Source of the DNA: Pseudoalteromonas marina | GTDB taxonomy: Bacteria; Pseudomonadota; Gammaproteobacteria; Enterobacterales; Alteromonadaceae | Reading direction: 5' to 3' | Assembly (NCBI RefSeq): GCF_000238335.3 | Contig: NZ_AHCB03000005.1 | Span: 1,426,001-1,490,000 of the forward strand | DNA: 64,000 nucleotides | In this document: piece by piece, positions 27,649 through 37,564 of the stretch | Numbering within the stretch: the stretch's first letter is position 1 | Layout of the letters: each line of letters opens with the position of its first letter | Program-made: the position numbers and the translations under genes | The notes under the pieces: generated by a model | Seen by the model: only the letters and a program-made list of their open reading frames with translations | The model's database searches: none | What the model was told of the DNA's origin: nothing

Positions 27649-28653
27649 ATGAGTACATCCCTATTAAATAGTATTTCTAAAAATTCAGTGACAAAATTAA
27701 AGCTAATTGTGTGCTTTACTGCAATATCATCACTTGTTGCATGCGGTGGTTCTGAGCAAAATACTTCAATAAGCGACGTAATAACTGACAGCACAACAGT
27801 TGACGGTTCAAATGCTGATGCAAATGGTTCTACACACAATGTTTTATGTGAGTACGCTTACAATGAATACAACAACGCTGACTCTGTACAAACAACAAGC
27901 TCAGCTGACTGGACATGCACAGGCACAACACGTGACATCATTGCTAATGGAATTCCTGACCACGACGTAGGCACTTTTCCTAATCCGGCTAACCCCAATA
28001 CCATCGCAGAACAATCAGTAAATGAAAGCTTTACATTAACACCGGTTCAATCATCATCCGCTACGATGATGGGCGGCCCTCGCGGTATAACTGGGCTTGT
28101 TTTAAATGGCGTTAAAATTGATGCCGGCACAGGTGGTAGCTGTGATGACTCAGGTGAAAATTGCGACCTAGGTGATAATAGCGGCAACTGGAATATAGAA
28201 GCTTTAAGCCAAACTACATTTAGTTTTGGAACAGATGCTAACAATGCCCATGTGCAACCAGATGGGACGTATCATTACCATGGAATGCCCGAAGGGTTTA
28301 TAACAATGCAAGGCGGTAATGAAACAACCATGACATTAATAGGCTGGGCTGCAGATGGCTTTCCTATTTATGCACGTTATGGTTACTCAGATCCAACCGA
28401 CGCCACTTCTGAACTCGTTGCAATGACAGGCAGTTACCAACACGTTACCACAGTCAGTACAAACAGACCTTCTACCGACATTTACCCATTAGGAACATTT
28501 GCACAAGACTGGGAATACGTTGCAGGTTCAGGCGATTTAGATGAATGCAATGGCCGTATTGGCGTTACACCGGAATTTCCAGATGGTATTTATCACTACT
28601 ATGCAACTGACACTTACCCGTTTTTTCAGCGTTGTGTAAAAGGAGAGCTTTAA
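27649..28653 (+). CDS. YHYH domain lipoprotein
   Basis: A 334-residue lipoprotein. A signal peptide ends in the lipobox SLVACGG (Cys about residue 32). The YHYH-domain signature is GTYHYHGMPEG (about residue 206), with a second histidine cluster GIYHYYATDTYP near the C-terminus. YHYH proteins have unknown function; their histidines suggest metal binding. It is followed after 3 bp by a small exported protein with an EF-hand-like loop, so the two are likely one operon. Confidence 0.85.
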   Translation: MSTSLLNSISKNSVTKLKLIVCFTAISSLVACGGSEQNTSISDVITDSTTVDGSNADANGSTHNVLCEYAYNEYNNADSVQTTSSADWTCTGTTRDIIANGIPDHDVGTFPNPANPNTIAEQSVNESFTLTPVQSSSATMMGGPRGITGLVLNGVKIDAGTGGSCDDSGENCDLGDNSGNWNIEALSQTTFSFGTDANNAHVQPDGTYHYHGMPEGFITMQGGNETTMTLIGWAADGFPIYARYGYSDPTDATSELVAMTGSYQHVTTVSTNRPSTDIYPLGTFAQDWEYVAGSGDLDECNGRIGVTPEFPDGIYHYYATDTYPFFQRCVKGEL

Positions 28654-28656
28654 GTT

Positions 28657-29178
28657 ATGAACCTTTCAAAATTAATACATAACATTGGGGGAATTATTAT
28701 CGCTTTTTGTATATCTCAAAAAACACATGCTCACTTAATAGTTGCACAACATGGCACCCTTAATGTTGTTGAAGAGCACGTGTTTGTTGTGCTGTCGCTT
28801 CCTGCGTCGTCATTATTAGGCGTTGACGAAAACAACGATGGTTCACTTTCACTCACTGAATTTAATAAATATCGTAATCACATTAGTAAACAGGTTAAAA
28901 AGCACGTGTATTTGTCTGATCAGCAATATCGCTTTTCGATTGAAGGGCTGTTATTACACCCAGAAGTGGCGCACAGCGGTAACAATACATTTGTTGATCA
29001 AATTACCATTACCGGCAGATTCACACCTCTAATGACAAACAATATAAAATTCAATATTAATTTATTTGCCAATAACCGTAGTAAACAAACTTATAAAATT
29101 ACCGCTACCAATAAACAGCAACAGCTTATTCATCAATTTGAGCTAGAGCCATTGTCTCCGCATAGTGAGTTATTTTAA
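28657..29178 (+). CDS. small exported protein with an EF-hand-like loop
   Basis: A 173-residue protein with a signal peptide (IIIAFCISQKTHA, cut before HLIVAQHG). At about residues 51-62 it has DENNDGSLSLTE, which fits the calcium-binding loop of an EF hand (D-x-N-x-D-G-x-L-x-x-x-E). The remainder is predicted beta-rich. No family was recognised. It follows the YHYH lipoprotein gene by 3 bp, so the two products probably act together in the envelope. Confidence 0.7.
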   Translation: MNLSKLIHNIGGIIIAFCISQKTHAHLIVAQHGTLNVVEEHVFVVLSLPASSLLGVDENNDGSLSLTEFNKYRNHISKQVKKHVYLSDQQYRFSIEGLLLHPEVAHSGNNTFVDQITITGRFTPLMTNNIKFNINLFANNRSKQTYKITATNKQQQLIHQFELEPLSPHSELF

Positions 29179-29231
29179 TGTATTAGGCTGATTTACCAAG
29201 CCATATAAAACCCATTACAAAAGCTGACACG

Positions 29232-31085
29232 TTATACGCGTTTTGGGTTTTTAGGAAAGAATTGCTCAGCTTGTTGTGCACATAAATCAAACTCTCGTGT
29301 ATTTTTATAGGGTAGCTTCATAAAGCCCGCAACGCCCACATCGGTAATGTTTACAGCATATTGCATTAGTTTATTTAACAAACGTTTAAATTCGGCCTCT
29401 TTTGTCGAGTCGAGTAGCCTGTAGTAGTGGTGAATTTTCATTCTGTCGGGCAAGGCTTCAAAAATAATACAACCAGTATGGTGTATTTGGTTTAGCTCAA
29501 ATACACATTTAATTACTTTTTTAGGAAGCTGTAATTGCTCATCGGGGTCTTTACCATCTTCAAAGTATGAATGTGGCCGGGTTATTTCGTTAGCTTTAAC
29601 ACTCACAACTTCATAATCTAGCTCAGGAAGACTATCAAACTTAAATGCACCGGTTCCATCTCGCTCTAATTGAATGGTTTTACGTGCATCAAATAAACAA
29701 CATTTAAATAGCCCTTTTTGATTAATTGCTTGGGCTAACATCACTGTATTGTTTATTGAATCTGTAAATGCTTTGCCTAGTGACTCATCGTGCATTATTA
29801 ATGACGACTCAATAAACAACGATTCATCTTTCCAATGAAAACTAAGCCCTCCTACGGCTGGGTATTTCGCAAGCCGGCTTATGGAGGCCAAAAATGCTTT
29901 TTCGGTGTCGCCAGTATCAAATAAAAATTCTTTGTAGTATCGGTCTAACTGGGCATCATTTACATCTAGTAACTGTTGGTTGTGGTCGGCTTGGCGTAAA
30001 AACTGTTTACGCGAGCTATAAACTACAGTATCTGGCGCTTCATCGGTACCGTACCAAAACGGGATGGCGGCTTTTTGCTGTGTTAATTTAAGATCGGGTA
30101 AATACGCTTTTGCCATTGTTGGTATATTACGTATAAAGTAATCGCCTGCAGCATCACGTACTGTTTTACTTTTACTGAGCATGCCATCTATAACGTTAGC
30201 GAGCTCTATAGGTAGCCCTAAAGAAATTGCAGGAATAGCCTGAGCACCAAATCGGCAAGACTGTGCAGACGCTAATGCATATAAAGTTGCTGCAACACCT
30301 TGCTCATCAAACCGCGGGGATGATTGCTCACCCGACATTTGCGCTTCGCCTATAAAGTACACATCACCCATACGCGCATTGGTCGTACTTAAATCTCCCG
30401 ACATTAAATCCATAAAGTTACTGGCTACGGGCTCACCGTTACTGTGTAATTGGGCATATACCGAACTCCCCCAATCAACTAAAGATAAAGCGTCTGTTTG
30501 CGCATCCCACACCAAATTTGAAGGTTTTATATCTCCATGCACAATTGGTTGAGCACTTAACCCATTTTTGTGGTTACTTAAATCAAGTAACACATTACGT
30601 AATTTAACGGCTAATGCCATTATTTTAGCAGCGCTAAATCGCCCCTCTTTAAGCGACACTTTTTCAAGGTCTTCTCCTATGGCGCGCGCCATCATTAAAA
30701 TGCCCTGCTTTTTAATGCGCTCAAACGCATAAAATTTAGGCACCAGCGGATTATTAATTTGTGAAAGCATATACGCTTCGTCTTCAAGACGGTCACGTAC
30801 ACTTTGAGCAAGCGTAATCCGTGAAAACTTAAACACCCAAGGCAAGCCTTTGTCGTCTTCACCTGCAAATACAAACCCAAATGCACCTGAACCAATCATT
30901 TCTACATTTTTATAACCAAGCAAAGTAAGTTGTTTAATACAAATATTAAGCCACTGGCGATGTTTTTTAGCATCACGATGCGACAGCAAATATACGGATT
31001 GCTCTTCGTTAATGTAAAAATTTCGAATTTCTTTGGCTTTCAATACAGGCTCTCTAATTATGTGATTACTGGTAAGTTTTAACAC
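29232..31085 (-). CDS. serine/threonine protein kinase with uncharacterised C-terminal domain
   Basis: 617 residues. The N-terminal kinase has a glycine loop IGSGAFGFVFAG (about 63-74), the ATP Lys in PWVFKFSR, the catalytic loop VHGDIKPSNLVWD (HGD in place of HRD) and DWGSSV in place of DFG. From about residue 330 to 617 there is a region I cannot assign to a family. It has no transmembrane helix, so it should be cytoplasmic. It is divergent from the TonB-dependent receptor gene with a 166-bp shared promoter region. The kinase fold is clear, but the HGD/DWG variants leave the activity unproven. Confidence 0.85.
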   Translation of the reverse strand: MLKLTSNHIIREPVLKAKEIRNFYINEEQSVYLLSHRDAKKHRQWLNICIKQLTLLGYKNVEMIGSGAFGFVFAGEDDKGLPWVFKFSRITLAQSVRDRLEDEAYMLSQINNPLVPKFYAFERIKKQGILMMARAIGEDLEKVSLKEGRFSAAKIMALAVKLRNVLLDLSNHKNGLSAQPIVHGDIKPSNLVWDAQTDALSLVDWGSSVYAQLHSNGEPVASNFMDLMSGDLSTTNARMGDVYFIGEAQMSGEQSSPRFDEQGVAATLYALASAQSCRFGAQAIPAISLGLPIELANVIDGMLSKSKTVRDAAGDYFIRNIPTMAKAYLPDLKLTQQKAAIPFWYGTDEAPDTVVYSSRKQFLRQADHNQQLLDVNDAQLDRYYKEFLFDTGDTEKAFLASISRLAKYPAVGGLSFHWKDESLFIESSLIMHDESLGKAFTDSINNTVMLAQAINQKGLFKCCLFDARKTIQLERDGTGAFKFDSLPELDYEVVSVKANEITRPHSYFEDGKDPDEQLQLPKKVIKCVFELNQIHHTGCIIFEALPDRMKIHHYYRLLDSTKEAEFKRLLNKLMQYAVNITDVGVAGFMKLPYKNTREFDLCAQQAEQFFPKNPKRV

Positions 31086-31251
31086 TCTGATTATTAGTTT
31101 TATATAACGACATTACAATAGCACCCATATAGTTTTCAAACTTAAGCCCTATTTGAATAATAAAACACTCAATGTTGCATCCAAAAGGTTTACTTAGTCG
31201 TTTTAATTTAAACAGCACTGAATAGTAAACATAATAGATAGGACTTTAAGG

Positions 31252-33267
31252 ATGAAAACATTAGCAATTTTAACTATCGGCACATTATATAGCGGTTATG
31301 TACATGCCAATATAGAAAAGCTCACTGTATATGGGCACCGTGATGGTTTAATTGGCGAATCAATCAGTGCCTCTAGCGGCATTATTGGCCAAGGTGAAAT
31401 TGAGCAGCGCCCAATGTTAAGAAGTGCTGAAATGTTAGAGCTCATACCGGGGATGGCGGTTACTCAACACAGTGGCTCAGGTAAAGCAAACCAATACTTT
31501 ATTAGAGGATTTAACTTAGACCATGGGACCGACTTTGCCACAAGTATCGATGGTATGCCTATCAACATGCGTAGCCACGGACACGGCCAAGGTTACACCG
31601 ATTTAAACTTTATAATTCCCGAATCTATTTCTACCATTAACTATCAAAAGGGTTCATATAGCGCAAGCCAAGGAGATTTTTCAAGTGCTGGTAGTGCACA
31701 GTTTAAACTCGTTGATAATGTTAAACATCAGCAAATAGAACTAAGTATTGGTGAAGATAACTATAAACGCGCGGTAGTACTCGGCTCAACTAACTTTAAA
31801 AAAGGTAAACTTATTGCGGCTGCTGAATGGCAAGGCTACGACGGCCCTTGGGATGACATAAACGAAGACGTGAATAAAAAAAATGCCCTATTACGCTATG
31901 TTGGTAAAGCATTTAATGGTGACCTATCAATAAGCGCAATGGCATACGACAACACATGGAACTCAGCCGATCAAATTCCACAGCGTGCTGTTTCGCAAAA
32001 CTTAATAACACAATTAGGCTCGCTCGACACCACTCTTGGCGGCAGCTCTAGTCGTTATAGTTTATCGGGTAATTGGCAAGGGGAGCATTTGAAAGCCAGC
32101 GCTTATGTAATAAATTACGATTTAAACCTATATTCTAATTTCAGTTATTTTTTAAATGACCCAATTAATGGCGATCAGTTTAATCAGCAAGATAGCCGCA
32201 ATATTTATGGCACCACTTTAAGTTATCAGTTTGAAACTAAAACATCAGGCATAAACATGCAACACACTGCAGGGCTTGAGCTTAAACACGACGATATAGA
32301 TAACGTTGGGCTTTATAACACTAAAGCCAGAGAGCAGCTAAGCACTGTAAGGCAAGATGCACTCAAGCAAACGAGTTATTCAAGCTTTTGGGAGTCTAAA
32401 CTTTTATTTACCCCAAAACTAGAAGCAACAGCAGGTGTAAGGTACGACTATTTTGATACAAATGTAACCAGTATTACCGCCGTAAACTCAGGTAAAGCAA
32501 GTGATGATTTAATCAGTTTTAAAGCAAGCTTAAATTATCGCTTTACTCAATTGCTAGCTGCCTATGCAAATTGGGGGCAATCTTTTCACTCTAACGATGC
32601 GCGCGGCTCCACAATAAATATCGACCCAGTAACAGGTGATCAAGCCGAACGGGTCGATCTATTAGTAAAAAGTGAAGGCGCTGAAATTGGAATACGATTT
32701 GCTGATGAAAAAAAATATAATATGTCAGCTGCGCTCTGGTGGTTAAAACTCGACTCAGAACTATTGTTTGTCGGAGATGCAGGTAATACAGAGCCAAGTG
32801 ATGCGTCTAAGCGGTATGGGTTAGAAATGAGTGCCTATTACTGGATTAATGACCAATTTAATATTGATTTAGAAGCCTCGTTTACACATTCTCGCTTAGA
32901 TATAAATGACAATAACAATTACATAGAAGGCGCTGTACCCGTTGTAGCAAGTACAGGTTTAAATTGGCACTTAAGTAAACAATGGCAATCATCGATCAGG
33001 GTACGCCATATTGGTAAACGCACATTAACAGACGACGGTGATAAGCGCTCAAACCCGCTAACGGTAGTTAATAGCTCTGTGAGCTATAAGCAAACCCATT
33101 GGAAAGTAGACTTTGAATTACTTAACTTGTTTAACAGTACCGACCACGATATAGATTACTATTATGCATCGCGTTTAGCCGGTGAGCCTGCTCAAGGCGT
33201 TGAAGATAATCATTTTCACCCTATTGAGCCCAGAACTGCACGCCTAACACTTAGTTTATTGTTTTAG
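31252..33267 (+). CDS. TonB-dependent outer-membrane receptor
   Basis: A 671-residue receptor with a signal peptide (to about VHA). The plug domain has PMLRSAEMLELIPGMAVTQ, NQYFIRGFNLDHGTDFA and DGMPINMRSHGHGQGY; the TonB-box region is near LTVYGHRD. The 22-stranded barrel ends with the aromatic RTARLTLSLLF. The plug has an unusual His-rich stretch, MRSHGHGQGYTD. The substrate is unknown; metals or siderophores are typical. It is divergent from the kinase gene. Confidence 0.93.
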   Translation: MKTLAILTIGTLYSGYVHANIEKLTVYGHRDGLIGESISASSGIIGQGEIEQRPMLRSAEMLELIPGMAVTQHSGSGKANQYFIRGFNLDHGTDFATSIDGMPINMRSHGHGQGYTDLNFIIPESISTINYQKGSYSASQGDFSSAGSAQFKLVDNVKHQQIELSIGEDNYKRAVVLGSTNFKKGKLIAAAEWQGYDGPWDDINEDVNKKNALLRYVGKAFNGDLSISAMAYDNTWNSADQIPQRAVSQNLITQLGSLDTTLGGSSSRYSLSGNWQGEHLKASAYVINYDLNLYSNFSYFLNDPINGDQFNQQDSRNIYGTTLSYQFETKTSGINMQHTAGLELKHDDIDNVGLYNTKAREQLSTVRQDALKQTSYSSFWESKLLFTPKLEATAGVRYDYFDTNVTSITAVNSGKASDDLISFKASLNYRFTQLLAAYANWGQSFHSNDARGSTINIDPVTGDQAERVDLLVKSEGAEIGIRFADEKKYNMSAALWWLKLDSELLFVGDAGNTEPSDASKRYGLEMSAYYWINDQFNIDLEASFTHSRLDINDNNNYIEGAVPVVASTGLNWHLSKQWQSSIRVRHIGKRTLTDDGDKRSNPLTVVNSSVSYKQTHWKVDFELLNLFNSTDHDIDYYYASRLAGEPAQGVEDNHFHPIEPRTARLTLSLLF

Positions 33268-33281
33268 TATTTATTAACGCA

Positions 33282-33315
33282 ACAGCTACACTGTATATAA
33301 ACACAGTGTAGCTGT
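33282..33315 (+). terminator. 13-bp stem-loop after the TonB-dependent receptor gene
   Basis: ACAGCTACACTGT / ACAGTGTAGCTGT (33282-33294 and 33303-33315) with an 8-nt loop. No T-run follows. Confidence 0.65.
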
Positions 33316-33410
33316 AAATGGGTACTTATTTGCTCCATTTCGCCTAACCGGTTTCTTTACTTTTTGATGACCCAAACAGTACAAATACATATAATTTAAA
33401 TTACAATAAC

Positions 33411-34085
33411 TTAATTAGTAGTTGTTTTAGGCGCATTTCGCTGCGCGGGGCTTGTTTTAAAGCTTGCAATCATATTATGAGGGTTTTTACATTCAGCCTG
33501 TATTTTAGCGGCCTCAGCCCACCATATTAATTGATTAAATGTACGAGAAAAGTAGTTAAACCAAGAGTTCTGATCATCATCAGTAGCAAACTCTCCAAGC
33601 TCGTTAAACACATCCTGTGCTTTTGGAACATGAATCATCGACGATACTGGTAAACACCCAAGTTCTGATAAAAAAGTGCGCATACTAATGGCTGCACGAA
33701 CCCCACCCCACTGCCCAGCAGAATAAGAAACAATCGCACTGGGTTTATACGAAAACAGTGAACTACCAAAGTGATTGAGAAGATCAGCTAATGCAGGGCT
33801 CATAGAGTGATTATATTCAGGGCTGATCATTATGTAGCCATCAGCAGATTTAATTTTATCGGCCAAATTATTCAGTTTAGTCGGGGCATTGTGCTGTGTA
33901 TATGCAAAGTGAGGTTTAAATACAGCATCGTTTGGGTAATCTAACGCATCAATTATTTCAAATTCATGTTCACTAAAGTGTGACTGCAAACACAATAAAC
34001 ATGCTTTACTTACCCTACTTCCAAGACGTACTGGTTTAGGGGGGGAGCTCTCACGCACAGTGCCTAAAAACAATAAAAACTTCAT
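33411..34085 (-). CDS. NADPH-dependent FMN reductase family protein
   Basis: About 224 residues with the flavodoxin-like fold of the NADPH-dependent FMN reductase (azoreductase/YwqN-like) family. Motifs are FLGTVRESSPPKPVRLGSRV (phosphate-binding start) and YIMISPEYNHSMSPALADLLNHFG (FMN/NADPH region), plus VSYSAGQWGGVRA. The start is placed at ATG 34085 with GGAG 7 nt upstream; a longer in-frame start to 34106 lacks a binding site. It stands alone. Confidence 0.88.
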   Translation of the reverse strand: MKFLLFLGTVRESSPPKPVRLGSRVSKACLLCLQSHFSEHEFEIIDALDYPNDAVFKPHFAYTQHNAPTKLNNLADKIKSADGYIMISPEYNHSMSPALADLLNHFGSSLFSYKPSAIVSYSAGQWGGVRAAISMRTFLSELGCLPVSSMIHVPKAQDVFNELGEFATDDDQNSWFNYFSRTFNQLIWWAEAAKIQAECKNPHNMIASFKTSPAQRNAPKTTTN

Positions 34086-34267
34086 AATATAACTCCATGT
34101 AAACATTTTGTTTTACATTATGCCTAGTATCACCGACATGCAAATAAATTTATAACGTATTTTTTATGCCGTTATACGTCGCTCTTAATTGCCGTTTCAA
34201 CTTATCGCACTTAACTAAGTACTCAAAAATAGGTAAAAAACAGTTTTAAATTAATCTTAGGTGAACG

Positions 34268-35785
34268 ATGAAACACATAATTAAAGCCTCTCTCTTAACG
34301 CTGGCAATAAGCGCTAGTTTAAATACACACGCAGCACAGTTTTCGTTTTCTTCTAAAGTAGACAACGATGCACACACATTAATTGTGTTTTATAGCCAAG
34401 ATGGAAAAAACAACCAATTTAAAAACCTCGACAAACAATTTAATGGACAGCTGCAACGTATAATTGATGTTGAAAACTTTGAAGGTAAATACGCCAAAAC
34501 AACACAGCTGATTGCCCCGCTTAATAGTAACTATAAACGTATATTAGTTGTCGGAACTGGTAAACAAAACGAGTTAAATAAAGCACGCATTGCTAAATTA
34601 GGCGGAAACGTGCACGCTCAATTAGTTAAATATAAAGCAGATACCGCCAATGTATTATTTGACGATGTAACGGGTGTTGATGCAAACCATTTACTTGCTG
34701 CAAACTTTGCGCATGGCGCAAACCTGCGTGACCATCGTTTTGAAAAATACAAACAAATACCTAGCACGCAAACAGTGACTTACTCGTTTGATGTCGATAG
34801 CACAAAAAAGACGAAAGCGACGTATAAACAGCTAGAAAGTATTCAGGCCGGTGTATTTTTAGCACGCGATCTTACCTCTGAAGTAGCCACTGAAATGACG
34901 CCAGTTGATTTTGCAAATGCAGCAAAAGAGCTTGAATCGTTAGGCGTGACCATTACAGTTTTAAAGCCTGAACAACTTAAAGAGCTTGGTATGGGCGCAT
35001 TAGAAGCCGTTGGCCGCGGTAGCGATCAGGGTGCTCGCTTAGTCGTTGCCCATTATAAAGGCTCTAACGACGACCCAATAGCATTAGTAGGTAAAGGTAT
35101 AACATTCGACTCGGGCGGTTATAGTATTAAAACAGGTTCATCTATCGCGCGTATGAAATCAGACATGGCAGGCGCTGCAGCTGTACTCGGTACGGTTAAA
35201 GCAATGGCTATGGCCAAAGCCGACAAAAACGTTGTAGCTGTGATGGGCATGGCGGCAAATATGGTTTCGCAATTTGCAGTAGCACCTGGCGATGTTGTTC
35301 GAACAGCTGAAGGCTTAAGTGTTGAAATACTCAACACCGATGCCGAAGGCCGTTTAGTTTTAAGTGATGCAATGTGGTATGCACGTAAGCACTTCAACCC
35401 AAGCATAATGATTGATGTAGCTACACTTACTGGTTCAAAAATTCGTGCCGTTGGTAACGAGTATGCGGCTGTTTTCTCAAAAGACGACACACTCGTAAAT
35501 CAGCTAACACTTGCTGGCGAGCAGGTAAACGAAAACCTATGGCGTTTACCATTAGGTTATAAAGATATGCTTAAATCAGACATTGCCGACATAACAAACG
35601 TAGGGTCTGGCGGACCTGGCGCAACCACTGCAGCAACGTTTTTAGAGCATTTTGCGGGTGAAACCCGTTGGGTTCATATTGATATTGCAGGTAACGCGTT
35701 AGTTAAAAAAGGAAAAGGTGAACTATCACCTGGCGGCACAGGCTATGGTGTACGCTTGTTAAGTGAATGGCTATTAGCTAATTAA
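34268..35785 (+). CDS. leucyl aminopeptidase family (M17) with signal peptide
   Basis: 505 residues. Cleaves N-terminal residues from peptides using two metal ions. The M17 signature NTDAEGRLVLSDAMWYA (about 358-374) and the metal ligands in GKGITFDSGGYSIK and KSDMAGAAAVLG are intact. Unusually for this family, it begins with a signal peptide (MKHIIKASLLTLAISASLNTHA), so the enzyme should be periplasmic or secreted; this fits peptide scavenging by a marine bacterium. It converges with the lipoyl-domain gene. Confidence 0.93.
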   Translation: MKHIIKASLLTLAISASLNTHAAQFSFSSKVDNDAHTLIVFYSQDGKNNQFKNLDKQFNGQLQRIIDVENFEGKYAKTTQLIAPLNSNYKRILVVGTGKQNELNKARIAKLGGNVHAQLVKYKADTANVLFDDVTGVDANHLLAANFAHGANLRDHRFEKYKQIPSTQTVTYSFDVDSTKKTKATYKQLESIQAGVFLARDLTSEVATEMTPVDFANAAKELESLGVTITVLKPEQLKELGMGALEAVGRGSDQGARLVVAHYKGSNDDPIALVGKGITFDSGGYSIKTGSSIARMKSDMAGAAAVLGTVKAMAMAKADKNVVAVMGMAANMVSQFAVAPGDVVRTAEGLSVEILNTDAEGRLVLSDAMWYARKHFNPSIMIDVATLTGSKIRAVGNEYAAVFSKDDTLVNQLTLAGEQVNENLWRLPLGYKDMLKSDIADITNVGSGGPGATTAATFLEHFAGETRWVHIDIAGNALVKKGKGELSPGGTGYGVRLLSEWLLAN

Positions 35786-35794
35786 TTTTATTTT

Positions 35795-35820
35795 ACGCCA
35801 AAAGCCCACGCTTTTGGCGT
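35795..35820. terminator. terminator between converging genes
   Basis: 10-bp stem ACGCCAAAAG / CTTTTGGCGT with a CCCACG-type loop, 10 bp after the aminopeptidase stop. Confidence 0.8.
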
Positions 35821-35828
35821 TTACTCCA

Positions 35829-36413
35829 CTAATTAAATATAAAGCGACTCGCTGTTACACCAATAATAATGCCTACCACTAGTACAGCAACCGTATAAAA
35901 TACCCCTTTACTCTCACCACTATGGCTTACTTCTTGAGGTAGCTGTGCTCTGGTGACTATTTTAGATTCTGTATGTGGCGTATCATTATGTTTATCCAAG
36001 CAAGCCTGTTTGGGATCATCAATCGTTGGATCTAGATTTATTATTTCATTATGAATGGGTGTTTCAGTAACTGAGCTCTGAATATCATGGGTGTTAATTT
36101 GGTCTACGTCGCTGGTGTTATTTTGAAATGCAGGTTTATCACTCAAAGGGGCTTGTATTAACTCCTCAGTTACTTCGTCATATTCAAACTGCATCACCAC
36201 TTGGTTTGAGCTAACCTGCTCACCTTCATTTATATTTATTTTGGTGACAACTCCGTTAGCCATAGCAACAATTTCAAGAACAACTTTATCAGTTTCCACA
36301 TCAAGTAATGTGTCATCTTTTTTTACGTGTTGCCCCTCAGTCACATATATTTTTGTAGCCAAAGCAGACATTGTTGGTTCGGGTAAATGAGGTATTAAAA
36401 CATCACTGTTCAT
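35829..36413 (-). CDS. lipoyl/biotinyl-domain protein with C-terminal membrane anchor
   Basis: About 194 residues. The N-terminal ~75 residues form a lipoyl domain of the 2-oxo acid dehydrogenase E2 type: PHLPEPTMSALATKIYVTEGQ, then DVETDKVVLEI, in which the DK-V lysine is the lipoylation position. A long acidic, likely disordered linker follows, and the last ~25 residues (VFYTVAVLVVGIIIGVTASRFIFN) form a single membrane helix. There is no E2 catalytic or E3-binding domain. The start is placed at ATG 36413, with GGAAGAACG upstream. No dehydrogenase gene is nearby; the role is unknown. Confidence 0.75.
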   Translation of the reverse strand: MNSDVLIPHLPEPTMSALATKIYVTEGQHVKKDDTLLDVETDKVVLEIVAMANGVVTKININEGEQVSSNQVVMQFEYDEVTEELIQAPLSDKPAFQNNTSDVDQINTHDIQSSVTETPIHNEIINLDPTIDDPKQACLDKHNDTPHTESKIVTRAQLPQEVSHSGESKGVFYTVAVLVVGIIIGVTASRFIFN

Positions 36414-36550
36414 CGTTCTTCCTTGCTTAATAAATGTAATAAGTTTACTAATACAGCCTATCAAGCCCTTTGATAGTTAACAATAATTTTTTAATACGTA
36501 CAGTCCTTATTAATTTATTTATCCCTTATCAAATTTTTGTGCAGCTTGTA

Positions 36551-37564
36551 TTAAGGCGTCACCGTAAATTTAGTTAAACCAATTAACTGGCCTGATTCAG
36601 TCATAACCTTAACTTGCCACTTTCCTGCCGCGTTTTGTGGAAAATTTACTTTGTGTGTCCATGCTCTATAACCACTTTTACGCCCACCGCTGATATTAAG
36701 CGCTATTTTATCTACCTGCTTTTTATTGTGTGTCCATACATGAAATATCTTTTCGTTTAACCCTCGCGGTGCTTTTACCGCTGTCCATGTATAAAGCCCT
36801 TTTGCGTGTAACGAGCGTTCATTTAACGAGTTAATATTTCCTATCGGTTTTTTACTTTGCTCATTTACCTCATGCGCTAATGTAATGCTTGTTAGGTGCA
36901 GCGCGGCAGGTGGAACAAAGCTTCTTAATTGCCATATGCCTACACTCAAACTGAATAAAATTATTGCTAAAATAGGTAAACGCCACCACGGCGCATTAGG
37001 CATTAAATTAGTAAGACTAGGTAATGTTAATACTACGGCTATAACTAATGCAGCAGCTAAACTTTGACTGGTTGTTAAGCTGAACAAAATAGGCAATGTA
37101 ACAAGTAAAACCACAAACAAAGCGAAGTTATGAAACACCGTAAATAGCGTTCTATTTTTAGCTAATTTTTTGTAATAGAAGGGATCAATAACCGATGCAA
37201 CCGCACTCAAAATAATAAGTGATGTAAAAACTGCTTGAGGATGGTCCCACTGGGTAACAACTAAAAAAAATGGCAGCGCAAAAAACAAACTCTCTTGCTG
37301 AATCATTTGTAGAGCAAAGCGTGTTACATTAGGTGAAACACTCACACCAAATCGTTCTTCAACTTTATCACGAAGCCAATTATCTACAATTAACCACAAC
37401 CAGCTTATAAGTAAAACTAAAGCAACAACTTGCGCAAACGACTCCTTTCTATCAACTAGCACGTAGCTTGCAATACCAGAGCAGAACGCTAAAACAGCCA
37501 GTAAGCCCGGTCGTTTTTGCATTGCATTAATAAATTGAGTAATCAACGATTTTATTTTGTTCAT
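36551..37564 (-). CDS. DUF5924/DUF2914-like membrane protein
   Basis: 337 residues with about seven hydrophobic helices in the first 210 residues, then a soluble C-terminal domain of about 110 residues. The latter contains HVWTHNKKQVDKIALNISGG and RKSGYRAWTHKVNFPQNAAG, typical of DUF2914-type domains (often followed by WQVKVMTESGQLIG). The function is unknown. The gene is separated from the lipoyl-domain gene by 137 bp. Confidence 0.8.
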   Translation of the reverse strand: MNKIKSLITQFINAMQKRPGLLAVLAFCSGIASYVLVDRKESFAQVVALVLLISWLWLIVDNWLRDKVEERFGVSVSPNVTRFALQMIQQESLFFALPFFLVVTQWDHPQAVFTSLIILSAVASVIDPFYYKKLAKNRTLFTVFHNFALFVVLLVTLPILFSLTTSQSLAAALVIAVVLTLPSLTNLMPNAPWWRLPILAIILFSLSVGIWQLRSFVPPAALHLTSITLAHEVNEQSKKPIGNINSLNERSLHAKGLYTWTAVKAPRGLNEKIFHVWTHNKKQVDKIALNISGGRKSGYRAWTHKVNFPQNAAGKWQVKVMTESGQLIGLTKFTVTP

